A DNA stretch of 64,000 nt. Origin: Ectorhizobium quercum. Its GTDB lineage: Bacteria > Pseudomonadota > Alphaproteobacteria > Rhizobiales > Rhizobiaceae. The notes beneath the pieces were generated by a model, which was given only the letters and a program-made list of their open reading frames with translations, had not been told where the DNA came from and searched no databases. The DNA is taken from NCBI RefSeq assembly GCF_026552795.1, contig NZ_JANFPI010000002.1, positions 186,001 through 250,000 on the forward strand. The letters run 5' to 3'. This document shows, piece by piece, positions 37,007 to 45,493 of the stretch. The translations under genes were made by a program, and so were the position numbers. How positions within the stretch are numbered: position 1 is the first letter of the stretch; every line of letters starts with the position of its first letter.

Positions 37007-38716
37007 TTACCGGCCCTGACGGTCCAGAACGTGGTTAGCCGCCGAAACGACGGCGGAAAGCGAGGCCGTCACGATGTTCTCGTTGACGCCGACACCGAAC
37101 AGCCTGCCGCCCGGATAGGTGATCTCGACATAGGCGATGGCCTGCGCGTTAGAGCCCTGCTTCAGCGAATGCTCGGAATATTCGGCCACCGACAGCTCGA
37201 TGCCCAGATGGTTCGACAGCGCGTTGACGAAACCGTCGATCGGACCGTTGCCGCGTCCCTCGATCTTCCGCGTTTCGCCGTTGTCGGTGATCTCGGCCTC
37301 GACGATGCGCGCACCCTTGGCGTCGGTCGCCGGCCAGGTGTGGTGATCGACGAATTTCAGGCGGCCCTTCGGCTGCTCGACATAGTAATCGACGAAGCGC
37401 TCGTAAATGCGCTTCGAGGGCAGTTCCACGCCTTCCTCGTCGGTGATGCGCTGGATCTCCTCGCGGAACTCCACCTGGAGGCCGCGCGGCATGTTGATGC
37501 CGTAATCCTCTTGCAGGATATAGGCGATGCCGCCCTTGCCCGACTGCGAATTGATGCGGATGATCGCCTCATAGGTGCGGCCGACATCCTGCGGATCGAT
37601 CGGCAGGTAGGGCACTTCCCACAGGCCGGTGTTCGACTTCCTGATCGCCTTCATGCCCTTGTTGATCGCATCCTGATGCGAGCCGGAGAAGGCCGTATAG
37701 ACCAGTTCCCCGACATAAGGATGACGCTCGGGCACACGCATTTCGTTGGAATATTCGAACACGTGCTTGATGCGCTCGACATCGGTGCAATCCAGCTCCG
37801 GGTCGACGCCCTGCGTGTACATGTTGAGCGCCAGCGTCACCACGTCGACATTGCCGGTGCGCTCGCCATTGCCGAACAGCGTGCCTTCGACGCGGTCGGC
37901 GCCGGCCAGCAGGCCCAGCTCGGTCGCGGCGATGCCGGTGCCGCGGTCGTTATGCGGATGCAGCGAAATCAGCACGTTCTCACGGTTGTCGATATTGCGG
38001 CACATCCATTCGATCATGTCGGCATAGACGTTCGGAGACGCCATCTCGACAGTCGCCGGCAGGTTCAGGATCAACTTGTTGTCCGGGGTCGGCCTGACGA
38101 TCTCGATGACGGCGTTGGAAACCTCCAGCGCCACCTCCAGTTCCGTGCCGGTGAAGCTTTCCGGCGAATATTCGAAGCGATAGCCGCCGCCGGCCTTCGC
38201 CGCCATGTCGGTGATCATCTTCGCGGCGTCGACGGCGATCTGCTTGACGCCGGCCACATCCTTGCCGAACACCACGCGGCGCTGCAACTCGCTGGTGGAG
38301 TTGTAGAAATGGATGATCGGGCGGTTGGCGCCCTCCAGCGATTCGAAGGTGCGGGTGATCAGTTCCGGGCGGCACTGGACCAGCACCTGCAAGGACACGT
38401 CATCGGGCACGTTGCCCTGCTCCACGCACCAGCGGGCGAAGTCGAAATCGGTCTGCGAGGCGGAGGGGAAGCCGATCTCGATCTCGCGGAAGCCCATGTC
38501 CAGCAACAGCCTGAACATGCGGGCCTTGCGGTCGTGACCCATCGGGTTGACCAGCGACTGGTTGCCATCGCGCAGGTCGACCGAACACCAGATCGGCGCC
38601 TTGGTGATGGTCTTCGACGGCCATGTGCGGTCAGGAATGTCGATCTGCGGATAGGGCCGGTATTTCGCGGCGGCGTCCGGCATGCCCTTTCCGGCGGAAC
38701 GGGTGCGTGCGTCCAT
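37007..38716 (-). CDS. leuA: 2-isopropylmalate synthase
   Basis: 569 residues of the long (type 2) form. It condenses acetyl-CoA with 2-oxoisovalerate, the first step of leucine synthesis. SVDLRDGNQSLVNPM carries the metal-binding Asp; ISLHPHNDRGTGIAATELGLLAGADRVEGTLFGNGERTGNVD carries the metal His pair and the family signature. The C-terminal allosteric LeuA dimer domain is about 430-569. GAGGAG lies 7 bases before ATG 38716 but only 1 base before ATG 38722, so 38716 (MDARTRSAGKG) is the likelier start. It is preceded by a leucine-rich leader peptide and alternating stems (see attenuator). Confidence 0.96.
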   Translation of the reverse strand: MDARTRSAGKGMPDAAAKYRPYPQIDIPDRTWPSKTITKAPIWCSVDLRDGNQSLVNPMGHDRKARMFRLLLDMGFREIEIGFPSASQTDFDFARWCVEQGNVPDDVSLQVLVQCRPELITRTFESLEGANRPIIHFYNSTSELQRRVVFGKDVAGVKQIAVDAAKMITDMAAKAGGGYRFEYSPESFTGTELEVALEVSNAVIEIVRPTPDNKLILNLPATVEMASPNVYADMIEWMCRNIDNRENVLISLHPHNDRGTGIAATELGLLAGADRVEGTLFGNGERTGNVDVVTLALNMYTQGVDPELDCTDVERIKHVFEYSNEMRVPERHPYVGELVYTAFSGSHQDAINKGMKAIRKSNTGLWEVPYLPIDPQDVGRTYEAIIRINSQSGKGGIAYILQEDYGINMPRGLQVEFREEIQRITDEEGVELPSKRIYERFVDYYVEQPKGRLKFVDHHTWPATDAKGARIVEAEITDNGETRKIEGRGNGPIDGFVNALSNHLGIELSVAEYSEHSLKQGSNAQAIAYVEITYPGGRLFGVGVNENIVTASLSAVVSAANHVLDRQGR

Positions 38717-38723
38717 TGTCATT

Positions 38724-38901
38724 CTCCTCGTGGTCTCCGCGGCCTGCCCTTGTCATCTGGGGCGTCCGGCTTGCGGATCGGACCTTTCTCGGTCCGGAAA
38801 TCTGTCGATAGGGGTGTTTTTGCGAGGAGCCTTGACCTGGCGGGCTATCGGCCGCCGGGCGCTCCTCAACGGACCCGGCAACCGCGAGTAAGGTCGAGGA
38901 G
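38724..38901 (-). promoter_or_regulatory. leuA attenuator: four alternating segments ending in the leuA Shine-Dalgarno
   Basis: Segment 1 is CTCCTCG inside the leader's Leu codons (38901-38895); segment 2 is GAGGAGC overlapping the leader stop (38867-38861); segment 3 is GCTCCTCG (38830-38823); segment 4 is CGAGGAG, the leuA ribosome binding site (38730-38724). 1:2, 2:3 and 3:4 can each pair over 6-7 bases. The 3:4 pair would hide the Shine-Dalgarno; a ribosome stalled on segment 1 would favour 2:3 and free it. A separate strong stem CGGACC-GAGAAA-GGTCCG lies between segments 3 and 4. No T-run follows any stem, so control of translation rather than transcription is inferred. Confidence 0.6.
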
Positions 38902-38991
38902 AAGAAGCGAGGACAGGGCACGCGAACGGCAGACGACGACAGTAGCGCCGCGCATGATCTTTCCGCCGATGGTTTCGCCCGTGTTCTTCAT
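38866..38991 (-). CDS. leuL: leuA leader peptide, 41 codons
   Basis: The frame begins MKNTGETIGGKIMRGATVVV and ends ALSSLLLLDLTRGCRVR. Codons 29-32 and 34 are Leu (CTT CTT CTC CTC, then CTT), preceded by three Val codons; five Leu in six codons is a classic stalling cluster. The start codon lies 8 bases after a TATAAG -10 element, so the transcript may begin at or next to the AUG (leaderless). A second in-frame ATG is codon 13. Gene symbol is by analogy to other leu leader peptides. Confidence 0.75.
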   Translation of the reverse strand: MKNTGETIGGKIMRGATVVVCRSRALSSLLLLDLTRGCRVR

Positions 38992-38998
38992 GAATTCC

Positions 38999-39027
38999 CT
39001 TATAGCCGCGCCTCGAAAAAACGCAAG
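38999..39027 (-). promoter_or_regulatory. Promoter of the leuL-leuA transcript
   Basis: CTTGCG (39027-39022), 17 bases, TATAAG (39004-38999) on the minus strand. The A of the leader's start codon (38991) is the eighth base downstream of the -10 element. The same layout recurs at trpL. Confidence 0.7.
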
Positions 39028-39034
39028 CGCCCGA

Positions 39035-40219
39035 TCACTTTTTCAGCGTTTGCACGAAATTCGACAGGCCGAGCATCAGGCCGCCGGCCAGAAGCCCCCA
39101 GAAGGCGCCGGAAATGCCCGCGAAACTGATTCCGGAGGCCGTGACGACAAAGGTGATCGCCGCCGCCTCGCGGGTTTCCCGCTCGTGGAAGGCCGCATGC
39201 ACCGCATTCGACAGCGCGCCGATCAGCGCCAGACCGGCGACCGCCTGAAGCAGGATCGGCGGCGACATCGCCACGAACGCAATGATCCCGCCCGCGAGCA
39301 GGCCGAGAAAGATATAGGCGCCGCCGCCGATCACCGCCGCCCAGTAACGGCGCGCCGGATCGGGATGGGCGTCCTCGCCCGCGCACATCGCCGCCGTGAT
39401 CGCCGCCAGATTGGTGGGAAGAGCGCCGAAGAACGCGCTGATCGCCGAAAAGAGGCCTGTCGCGGCGAAGAGCGGTCCGGCAGGCGGCTCGTAACCATGC
39501 GCCTTGAGAATGGCGATCCCCGGAATGTTCTGCGATGCCATCGTGACGATAAAGAGCGGCAGCGCCACGGAGACGAATCCGCTCAGCGTGAAGTCCGGCA
39601 TCACGAACACCAGATCGGGATGGATGGCCCCTTCCAGCCGCGCGAGCGCATCGGCGGGCAGTTCTCCGCCCAGCAGCAGAACGAGAACGAAAGCCGCAAG
39701 CGCCGCCGGCACGGCCCACAGGCGGCGCCAGGCGGAAACCGCCATGAAGGTCAGCACGATCGGCAGGCCGAGCCGGGGATCGAAGGCCACCGCCTTCACC
39801 GGCGCCAGACACAGGCCAACCAGGATTCCGGCCAGCATGGCACTGGCGAGCGGCGCCGGAATGCGGCGAATCGCTGTCCCGAGCGGTCGAAACAGACCCG
39901 TTATCGCGATCAGCAGGCCGCACAGCACGAAGGCCCCGATGGCCGCCGGAAAGCCGCCTTCAATCGAACCGGTGGCGGCCAGCAGCGCCGCCCCGGGCGT
40001 CGACCATGCCATCATGACCGGCATGCGGGTGCGAAGCGAGAAGAAGACCGCAAGCACGCTTTGGGAGACGCACACGATCAGCAGCGCGCTCGCCTGCTCG
40101 GCCTCGGAGGCGCCCATCGCGGAGAGCCCGTGCAGGACGACGGCGAATGAACTGACGAAGCCGACGACAGCCGTCAGCACGCCCATGAAGAAGGACTGGC
40201 CGGAAAAATCACGCAACAT
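39035..40219 (-). CDS. Benzoate/H+ symporter family protein, BenE-like
   Basis: 394 residues with about eleven to twelve membrane helices. It begins MLRDFSGQSFFMGVLTAVVGFVSSFAVVLHGLSAMGAS; PVMMAWSTPGAALLAATG and SQNIPGIAILKAHGY (the conserved Asn-Ile-Pro block) are BenE family motifs. Inner membrane. The true substrate is uncertain since no aromatic-degradation gene is nearby. It is preceded by the ClpP-like gene and its terminator, and ends 31 bases before the leuL promoter start region, so read-through into leuA is possible. Confidence 0.9.
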   Translation of the reverse strand: MLRDFSGQSFFMGVLTAVVGFVSSFAVVLHGLSAMGASEAEQASALLIVCVSQSVLAVFFSLRTRMPVMMAWSTPGAALLAATGSIEGGFPAAIGAFVLCGLLIAITGLFRPLGTAIRRIPAPLASAMLAGILVGLCLAPVKAVAFDPRLGLPIVLTFMAVSAWRRLWAVPAALAAFVLVLLLGGELPADALARLEGAIHPDLVFVMPDFTLSGFVSVALPLFIVTMASQNIPGIAILKAHGYEPPAGPLFAATGLFSAISAFFGALPTNLAAITAAMCAGEDAHPDPARRYWAAVIGGGAYIFLGLLAGGIIAFVAMSPPILLQAVAGLALIGALSNAVHAAFHERETREAAAITFVVTASGISFAGISGAFWGLLAGGLMLGLSNFVQTLKK

Positions 40220-40235
40220 GGCAAGATCGCCTGGA

Positions 40236-40270
40236 AACGAAAAACCGCCCCGCTTCGAGCGGGGCGGCCC
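40236..40270 (-). terminator. Rho-independent terminator of the ClpP-like gene
   Basis: GCCGCCCCGC and GCGGGGCGG pair around TCGAA and are followed by TTTTTCG on the minus strand. Confidence 0.85.
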
Positions 40271-40289
40271 TGTTCGGAAAAAAAGAAGA

Positions 40290-40874
40290 TCAGCCGATTT
40301 CCGACTGCGAGGTGATGATCTTCGACACGAGGCCGTAGTCCCTGGCTTCCTCGACGGAGAGCCAGTAATCGCGGTCGGTATCCTTGGCGATCCGCTCGAC
40401 CGGCTGGCCCGTGGCGGCCGCGAAGATCCTGTTCAGGCGCTCGTTCATCTTGATGATCTCGCGGGCCTGGATTTCGATGTCGGAAACCATGCCGCGCGTG
40501 CCACCGGACGGTTGATGCAGCAGGAAGCGCGTGTTCGGCAGCGCCAGCCGGCGTTCCTTGGGAACGCTGACATAGATCAGCGCGCCGGCGGAGGCCACCC
40601 ATCCGGTGCCGATGATCCAGACCTTCGGCTTGATGAACTTGATCATGTCGTGGATCGAATCGCCCGATTCGACATGGCCGCCCGGCGAATTGACGAAGAT
40701 GCGGATATCCTCGTCGCCGGCCGCCGCCAGCGCCACGAGCTGCGCGCAGACCTTGTGGGCCAGTTCCTGCGTGATGCCGCCGTAGATGAAAATGGAGCGT
40801 GACTTGAAGAGGTTGGCTTCCGCTTCCTTGCCCAGCGGCAGTTCGGTCGTCTTTTCGTCTTCGTTGTCGCTCAT
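40290..40874 (-). CDS. ClpP-like serine protease subunit
   Basis: 194 residues from ATG 40874 ([15 protein letters not shown]), chosen over ATG 40880 because GGAG lies 8 rather than 3 bases upstream. The catalytic Ser lies in [12 protein letters not shown], the His in [12 protein letters not shown] and the Asp in [12 protein letters not shown]. The surrounding [21 protein letters not shown] departs from canonical ClpP (GLAIYDTMQYIKP, GQAASMGA), so this is a divergent paralogue. No clpX, clpA or tig adjoins it. Monocistronic, with its own terminator. Confidence 0.9.
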   Translation of the reverse strand: MSDNEDEKTTELPLGKEAEANLFKSRSIFIYGGITQELAHKVCAQLVALAAAGDEDIRIFVNSPGGHVESGDSIHDMIKFIKPKVWIIGTGWVASAGALIYVSVPKERRLALPNTRFLLHQPSGGTRGMVSDIEIQAREIIKMNERLNRIFAAATGQPVERIAKDTDRDYWLSVEEARDYGLVSKIITSQSEIG

Positions 40875-41044
40875 AGGCATGTCTCCAGTTTGATGTTATA
40901 CTTTCGTCCGGGCCGTCCGACTCCCGGAGCCGCCGGCCGGCAAAGCCAAGTGCCCCCTGTCGTAAAACAATGCGGGAAAAAGACAAGCCGTTTGGGCGAC
41001 GCGGCAGCGGAAAGTCATGGAAACGGGGACGATAGAAGGAAACG

Positions 41045-41542
41045 ATGAACGGCATAGTCGCAATCCGACGCCTGACCATCGACGACATGGACGCGGTGGC
41101 CGACATCTACAGACGATCCTTCGACCAGCGCCTGCCCTGGCTCGCAAGCACCGGCACCCGGGAGGAAGACCGGATCTTCTTCCGCGAAACCGTCTTTCCG
41201 CACAGCGATCTCTGGGGCGCGCTCGACAATGGCCGGATCGTCGGCTTCGCCGCCATCCGTGACATATGGCTCGACCATCTCTACGTCCTGCCCGAATTCC
41301 AGAGCCGCGGCGTCGGCAGCCTGCTTCTGCGCCACTGCCAGCTTCAGAACAGCGAATTGCAGCTCTGGACCTTCCAGCAGAACTGCGGCGCCAGCCGCTT
41401 CTACGAGACCCACGGCTTCGAACTGGTCCGCGCCACGGAAACCCCGGAAAGCCGCGACAAGGAACCGGATGCGCTCTATCACTGGAAGCGGCCGCCCGGT
41501 GCCGATCTCGCCCAATCCATCGATGGCGTGATCGGCGTCTGA
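41045..41542 (+). CDS. GNAT family N-acetyltransferase
   Basis: 165 residues. IRRLTIDDMDAVADIYRRSF, then DHLYVLPEFQSRGVGSLLLRHCQ (acetyl-CoA loop) and ASRFYETHGFELVRATE. GAAGGAAACG precedes ATG 41045. Monocistronic, divergent from the ClpP-like gene. Substrate unknown. Confidence 0.85.
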   Translation: MNGIVAIRRLTIDDMDAVADIYRRSFDQRLPWLASTGTREEDRIFFRETVFPHSDLWGALDNGRIVGFAAIRDIWLDHLYVLPEFQSRGVGSLLLRHCQLQNSELQLWTFQQNCGASRFYETHGFELVRATETPESRDKEPDALYHWKRPPGADLAQSIDGVIGV

Positions 41543-41700
41543 TACCGGTAAATTGCGCATGGACATGGCAGATCGGCTTGCCTAATCTGAAAATTATTCA
41601 TGCCGAAAGAGGCTCGCAACGGGGCCTTCCGCCGCCGGCCTGCAACCGCCGCGCCGGACGGAGACCCCGAAGCGCCGCCGCATCCACAATGAGGGAACCG

Positions 41701-42273
41701 ATGTTCAGACGCCTGCCGCTCTCCGCCGCCATTCTTGCCGTAACCGTCGCTCCGGCGTTCGCGCATCTCAACCCCGAGGAACACGGCTCGTTCATGGCCG
41801 GCGTTTCGCATCCCCTGTTCGGGGCCGACCATATTCTGGCGATGCTGGCCGTCGGGCTCTGGGCCTCGCAGATCGGCGGACGCGGCCTATGGACCGTTCC
41901 CGCCGCCTTCGTCTCGATGATGACGCTCGGCTTCCTGATGGCGGTATCCGGCATCGCCCTGCCATTCGTCGAGCCGGCGATCCTCGCTTCGGTCATCGGC
42001 CTCGGCCTTCTGGTCGGTCTGGCCGTGCGCCTGCCGGCCGCCGCCTCGGCCGCCATCGTCGCCGTCTTCGCGCTCTTCCACGGCCATGCGCATGGTGGCG
42101 AACTGGGCGAAGCCGGTGCGCTTGCCTTCGGTGCCGGCTTCGTCGTTGCGACCGCCGCCCTGCACATGGCCGGCATCGGCCTCGGCCTCGCCATCGGCCG
42201 CTTCGGCCCCCGCATCGCCCAAGGTCTCGGCCTCGCCACCGCACTCGCCGGCCTGTCCCTGATGTTTGGCTGA
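41701..42273 (+). CDS. HupE/UreJ family membrane protein
   Basis: 190 residues from ATG 41701 (MFRRLPLSAAILAVTVAPAFAH), with a signal peptide ending AFA; ATG 41689 is a less likely start because GAGGGAA lies 5 bases before 41701. HPLFGADHILAMLAVGLWASQIGG is the family signature with conserved His/Asp, and FALFHGHAHGGEL supplies a second His cluster. Six helices. Relatives transport nickel for hydrogenase or urease, but no such genes are in this window. Substrate inferred from family only. Confidence 0.88.
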   Translation: MFRRLPLSAAILAVTVAPAFAHLNPEEHGSFMAGVSHPLFGADHILAMLAVGLWASQIGGRGLWTVPAAFVSMMTLGFLMAVSGIALPFVEPAILASVIGLGLLVGLAVRLPAAASAAIVAVFALFHGHAHGGELGEAGALAFGAGFVVATAALHMAGIGLGLAIGRFGPRIAQGLGLATALAGLSLMFG

Positions 42274-42327
42274 GACGGCCCGGACCGGACTATGGCGGCA
42301 GCTTGAAGTGCAGGCGGAAGGATGCCG

Positions 42328-43191
42328 CTATATTCTCATGTCCGACAGCATGAACGCTTCCCCTTCGGGCGGATACGGCCCGCGCACCATGTATCCGGTG
42401 TCGACGGGTGCGATTTCACCGGGCGTCCATGCAAGCCGGTCGGGTGTCATATACACATGGATGTGACGCTCCCCGTAACCCAGCGCGGCGGCAATGTCTT
42501 CCAGCGAAGGGATTGACGGGGCGACGATATCGAGCAGGTTCATGGGGGCCTGGTCGATGTCCCTGACCGCGACGACCGCATCCAGCTCCGGCAGATGCAT
42601 CAACGCTATCTCCGGGGTTTCCACGGCCTTGAGCATGAACAATGCGGGATGATCGCACGCTGCGGCCAGGAGGGACGTCGGAACCCTGCGGGCGAAAAGG
42701 TCGAGCAGCAGGGCCACATCGGCTTCGTTTTCCAGCGATAGCCGGCGGCAGTTCGGCCGGGGGCGTCCCGGAGGCAAGGATCCGCTGAAGAACGATTCGC
42801 GGACCGCGCGAAAGCCGAAGCGCGTGTAGAGATCCGGCGTGTCGGTGGAAAGAATCACGAGGCCCGCCCGCGCATCGGCATGGTCCAGAGCCCGGACCAT
42901 GAGGTCGCGAAACAATCCCTTTCCGCGCCATTCGGGCCTGACGGCGACGGATTGCACGCCGTAGGCCTCGACCCGCTCTCCCGAAAGCCAGAGCCGCCGC
43001 TCATAGAGGCTGACATTGGCGACCAGTTCTCCGTCGTGCCACCAGCCGAAAGCGACGATACTCGGATCGTGGCCGAGCCTGTTCAGCGGGGAAACGTCGA
43101 TCTCGAACACATCGTATATAAGCTTCTTCAAGGCAGACAGCCCTTCCGCGGAAGAAGCGTAATCCGAGCGGAAACGAAGGTCTGGGTGCAT
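42328..43191 (-). CDS. GNAT family N-acetyltransferase (Eis/YhbS-type, two-domain)
   Basis: 287 residues from ATG 43191 (MHPDLRFRSDYASSAEG) after GGAG 8 bases up; the frame is open further but without family character. Acetyl-CoA motif VQSVAVRPEWRGKGLFRDLMVRALDHADARAG and LYTRFGFRAV. The C-terminal half (about 165-287) ends RGPYPPEGEAFMLSDMRI and may be a second GNAT-like or regulatory domain. Monocistronic. Substrate unknown. Confidence 0.82.
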   Translation of the reverse strand: MHPDLRFRSDYASSAEGLSALKKLIYDVFEIDVSPLNRLGHDPSIVAFGWWHDGELVANVSLYERRLWLSGERVEAYGVQSVAVRPEWRGKGLFRDLMVRALDHADARAGLVILSTDTPDLYTRFGFRAVRESFFSGSLPPGRPRPNCRRLSLENEADVALLLDLFARRVPTSLLAAACDHPALFMLKAVETPEIALMHLPELDAVVAVRDIDQAPMNLLDIVAPSIPSLEDIAAALGYGERHIHVYMTPDRLAWTPGEIAPVDTGYMVRGPYPPEGEAFMLSDMRI

Positions 43192-43407
43192 CGGCGGTCT
43201 CCGGAAGTGACAGGCGCGGGCAAGCCGGCGGCGGCGCAAGACCGGTATGCCGCGGCAATTGCGGACGCAGAGTGCCTCGCGAAGATATCTTCCGCAAGAA
43301 GGGCTGCCCGCAAGGCGCGCCGTGCAACCCGCCGCTCGAACCCTTATCGATGCGGATTCCACATTTCAGCGGATCGAAGGCCCGGCCCCGTCTTTCCGCC
43401 TGCGCCT

Positions 43408-43872
43408 TCAGCCGCGGCCGCGATAGGTCGGCACGCCCTGATCGGGCAGCCAGACGCCGGCTGGCGGCTCGCCGGATTGCCAGAACACATCGATCGGAAT
43501 CCCGCCGCGCGGATACCAGTAGGCACCGATGCGGAACCATTTCGGCTGTAAAAGCTCGGTGAGCCGCCGGGCGATGTAGAGAGAGCAGTCTTCGTGGAAG
43601 GCGCCGTGGTTGCGGAACGATGTGAGGAAGAGCTTCAGCGATTTCGATTCGACCAGCCAGCCGTCCGGAATGTAGTCGATGACGATATGTGCGAAATCCG
43701 GCTGGCCCGTCATCGGGCAAAGCGACGTGAACTCCGGCGCGGTGAAGCGCACCACGAAATTCATGTCGCCGTTGGCCGCCGGCACCTTTTCCAGCACCGC
43801 CTCTTCCGGGCTGGCCGGGGCCTCCGTGCGGCCCCCGAGTTGCGTCAGTCCCGAAACATCCGTATGGCTCAT
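43408..43872 (-). CDS. queF: NADPH-dependent 7-cyano-7-deazaguanine reductase
   Basis: 154 residues, the short type I QueF. It reduces preQ0 to preQ1 in queuosine synthesis. [26 protein letters not shown] contains the nucleophilic Cys and the Asp; [22 protein letters not shown] is the QueF signature. ATG 43872 overlaps the upstream cation-efflux stop (ATGA), so it is translationally coupled. No preQ1 riboswitch was seen upstream of the pair. Confidence 0.96.
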   Translation of the reverse strand: MSHTDVSGLTQLGGRTEAPASPEEAVLEKVPAANGDMNFVVRFTAPEFTSLCPMTGQPDFAHIVIDYIPDGWLVESKSLKLFLTSFRNHGAFHEDCSLYIARRLTELLQPKWFRIGAYWYPRGGIPIDVFWQSGEPPAGVWLPDQGVPTYRGRG

Positions 43873-44786
43873 CGCGCTCTCCTTTCGATCCTCACACGCA
43901 GCCCATGCGCCTTTTCGCTCTCGGGCTCAACGTGAATATTCGTCACCGCCCCGGGAACCGCCGCGCCGATCGCCTCCTCGAGACGGTCGCAGATACGGTG
44001 CGCCTCGGCAACCGTCATGGTCGCGGGAACCACCAGATCGAAATCGATGAAGGCGGCAGGGCCGGCCCGGCGCGTCTTCAATCCGTGCGCGCCGAGCGAT
44101 CCGGCCGCGTTGTCGGCAATCGCCTTCTTCAGTGCCTCCTCCTCTTCCGGCTCGATGGCCCTGTCCATCAGCCCGCTGAGGGAATGCGAGATGACCTTCC
44201 AGCCCTGGAAGAGGATATTGATCGCCACCAGAATGGCGAGAATGGGGTCGAGGATCGGATAGCCGGTCAGGACCGCGCCGGTCAACCCGGCCAGCACGCC
44301 CGCCGACGTCACCACATCGGACATGATATGACGTCCGTCTGCCGTCAGCGCAGGCGAACGATGCTTCGTGCCGACGCGGATCAGCACGCTCGCCCACACG
44401 GCGTTGACGACAGCCGCCGCCGCATTGATCGCAAGGCCGAGAACCGGCGCATCCATGACCCGCGGCGCGGCAAGCGCGCCGAGCGCCTCCTGGATGATCA
44501 GCAGCGCCGCCACCACGATCAGCACGCCTTCCAGGACCGCCGATATGTATTCGGCCTTGTAGTGGCCGAACTGGTGATCCTCGTCCGGCGGCCGCTTGGC
44601 GTACCGGATGACGAAATAGGCGATGAACGCCGCCGCCACGTTGACGGTCGATTCGAGACCGTCCGAAAGCAGCGCCACAGACCCCGTCACGTACCAGGCC
44701 AGAAGCTTCAGCCCCAGCACCCCGATCGACAAGGGGATGCCCCAGAAGGCAAGACGCTCGACGGTCCTGTCATCCTGTCCAACCAT
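43869..44786 (-). CDS. Cation diffusion facilitator transporter
   Basis: 305 residues from ATG 44786 ([16 protein letters not shown]) after GAGGAGGG; the frame is open 39 codons up but not family-like. Six helices with the metal site [10 protein letters not shown] (S-D in TM2) and the D in TM5, [15 protein letters not shown] (HxxxD), plus a cytoplasmic C-terminal domain. Expected to export a divalent metal such as Zn, Fe or Mn in exchange for protons. Overlaps queF by 4 bases. Confidence 0.92.
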   Translation of the reverse strand: MVGQDDRTVERLAFWGIPLSIGVLGLKLLAWYVTGSVALLSDGLESTVNVAAAFIAYFVIRYAKRPPDEDHQFGHYKAEYISAVLEGVLIVVAALLIIQEALGALAAPRVMDAPVLGLAINAAAAVVNAVWASVLIRVGTKHRSPALTADGRHIMSDVVTSAGVLAGLTGAVLTGYPILDPILAILVAINILFQGWKVISHSLSGLMDRAIEPEEEEALKKAIADNAAGSLGAHGLKTRRAGPAAFIDFDLVVPATMTVAEAHRICDRLEEAIGAAVPGAVTNIHVEPESEKAHGLRVRIERRAR

Positions 44787-44843
44787 CGTCGCCCTCCTCT
44801 TGCAGATGCGAATGAGTTGCAGAAAATGCAGCGTAAACAACGC

Positions 44844-44878
44844 GAAACCGCGCACACGGACGAACGTGGCGCGGTTTC
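44844..44878 (-). promoter_or_regulatory. Long hairpin between GNAT and cation-efflux gene
   Basis: GAAACCGCGC and GCGCGGTTTC pair perfectly (10 bp) and extend by CACG/CGTG past a bulged A, with a GACGAA loop. It lies 58 bases before the cation-efflux start. No T-run; could be a terminator of the upstream gene or a regulatory element. Confidence 0.4.
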
Positions 44879-44980
44879 GGCGAGCGCTTCTATGCACCCA
44901 CAACCGGGCGGGGTCAATGGCCGATTCCCGCCAGGATTCTTACCCGGCCGCCGTGGCCGGTGAAGCGAAGCGCGAGGAGC

Positions 44981-45493
44981 TCAGTCGAGAATCGTCGACA
45001 TCCAGATACTGTCGCGATAAACGCCGTCGATCCGCACGGCATCCCTTGCGACACCTTCCCGCACGAAGCCGGCCTTTTCATAGAGTGCGATGGCGCGCGG
45101 GTTGTCGGCGTAAACGTCGAGTTCGACGCGGTGCAGTCCCGCCTTGCGCGCCGCATCCAGCGTCGTTGCGATCAGCCGCGTGCCGAGCCCCTTGTCGCGG
45201 AAACCGGGCACGATACCCATGCCCAGCGCACCGCGATGCGAAACCGCCTCCCGCTCATGCCGGCGGATATCGCACCAGCCGACGACTTCGCCGCCGGCCA
45301 GGGCCACGAAATGCGGGTTTCCCTTCGCCATCATGTCCTGCACGAAGGCACGCATGGCCTTAAGCGGCGGCGCTTCCAGAAAGATCAGATAGCGGCGCTC
45401 GCGCGCGACCACGTCGAGGGCCTTGCGGAACCCTTCGACATGGTCTTCGCGAATCGCTTCGATCGCGATGCCGTCGGCGGTCGTCACGGTCAC
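44981..45493 (-). CDS. GNAT family N-acetyltransferase (RimI/PhnO-like)
   Basis: 170 residues. [77 protein letters not shown] includes the acetyl-CoA loop and the LYEKAGF motif. ATG 45493 overlaps the trpE(G) stop by 4 bases, so it follows trpE(G) in an operon and is coupled to it. Substrate unknown; no link to tryptophan synthesis is known. Confidence 0.84.
   Translation of the reverse strand: MTVTTADGIAIEAIREDHVEGFRKALDVVARERRYLIFLEAPPLKAMRAFVQDMMAKGNPHFVALAGGEVVGWCDIRRHEREAVSHRGALGMGIVPGFRDKGLGTRLIATTLDAARKAGLHRVELDVYADNPRAIALYEKAGFVREGVARDAVRIDGVYRDSIWMSTILD

Noticed and set aside
37001..40150. 1049-codon plus-strand reading frame opposite leuA and the BenE-like gene
   Set aside because: Spans two recognised minus-strand genes and the leader region, contains no motif, and has the composition of an antisense artefact.
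43873..44980. PreQ1 riboswitch upstream of queF
   Set aside because: queF is coupled to the cation-efflux gene, and the leader of that gene shows only a symmetrical hairpin, not the preQ1 stem and A-rich tail.
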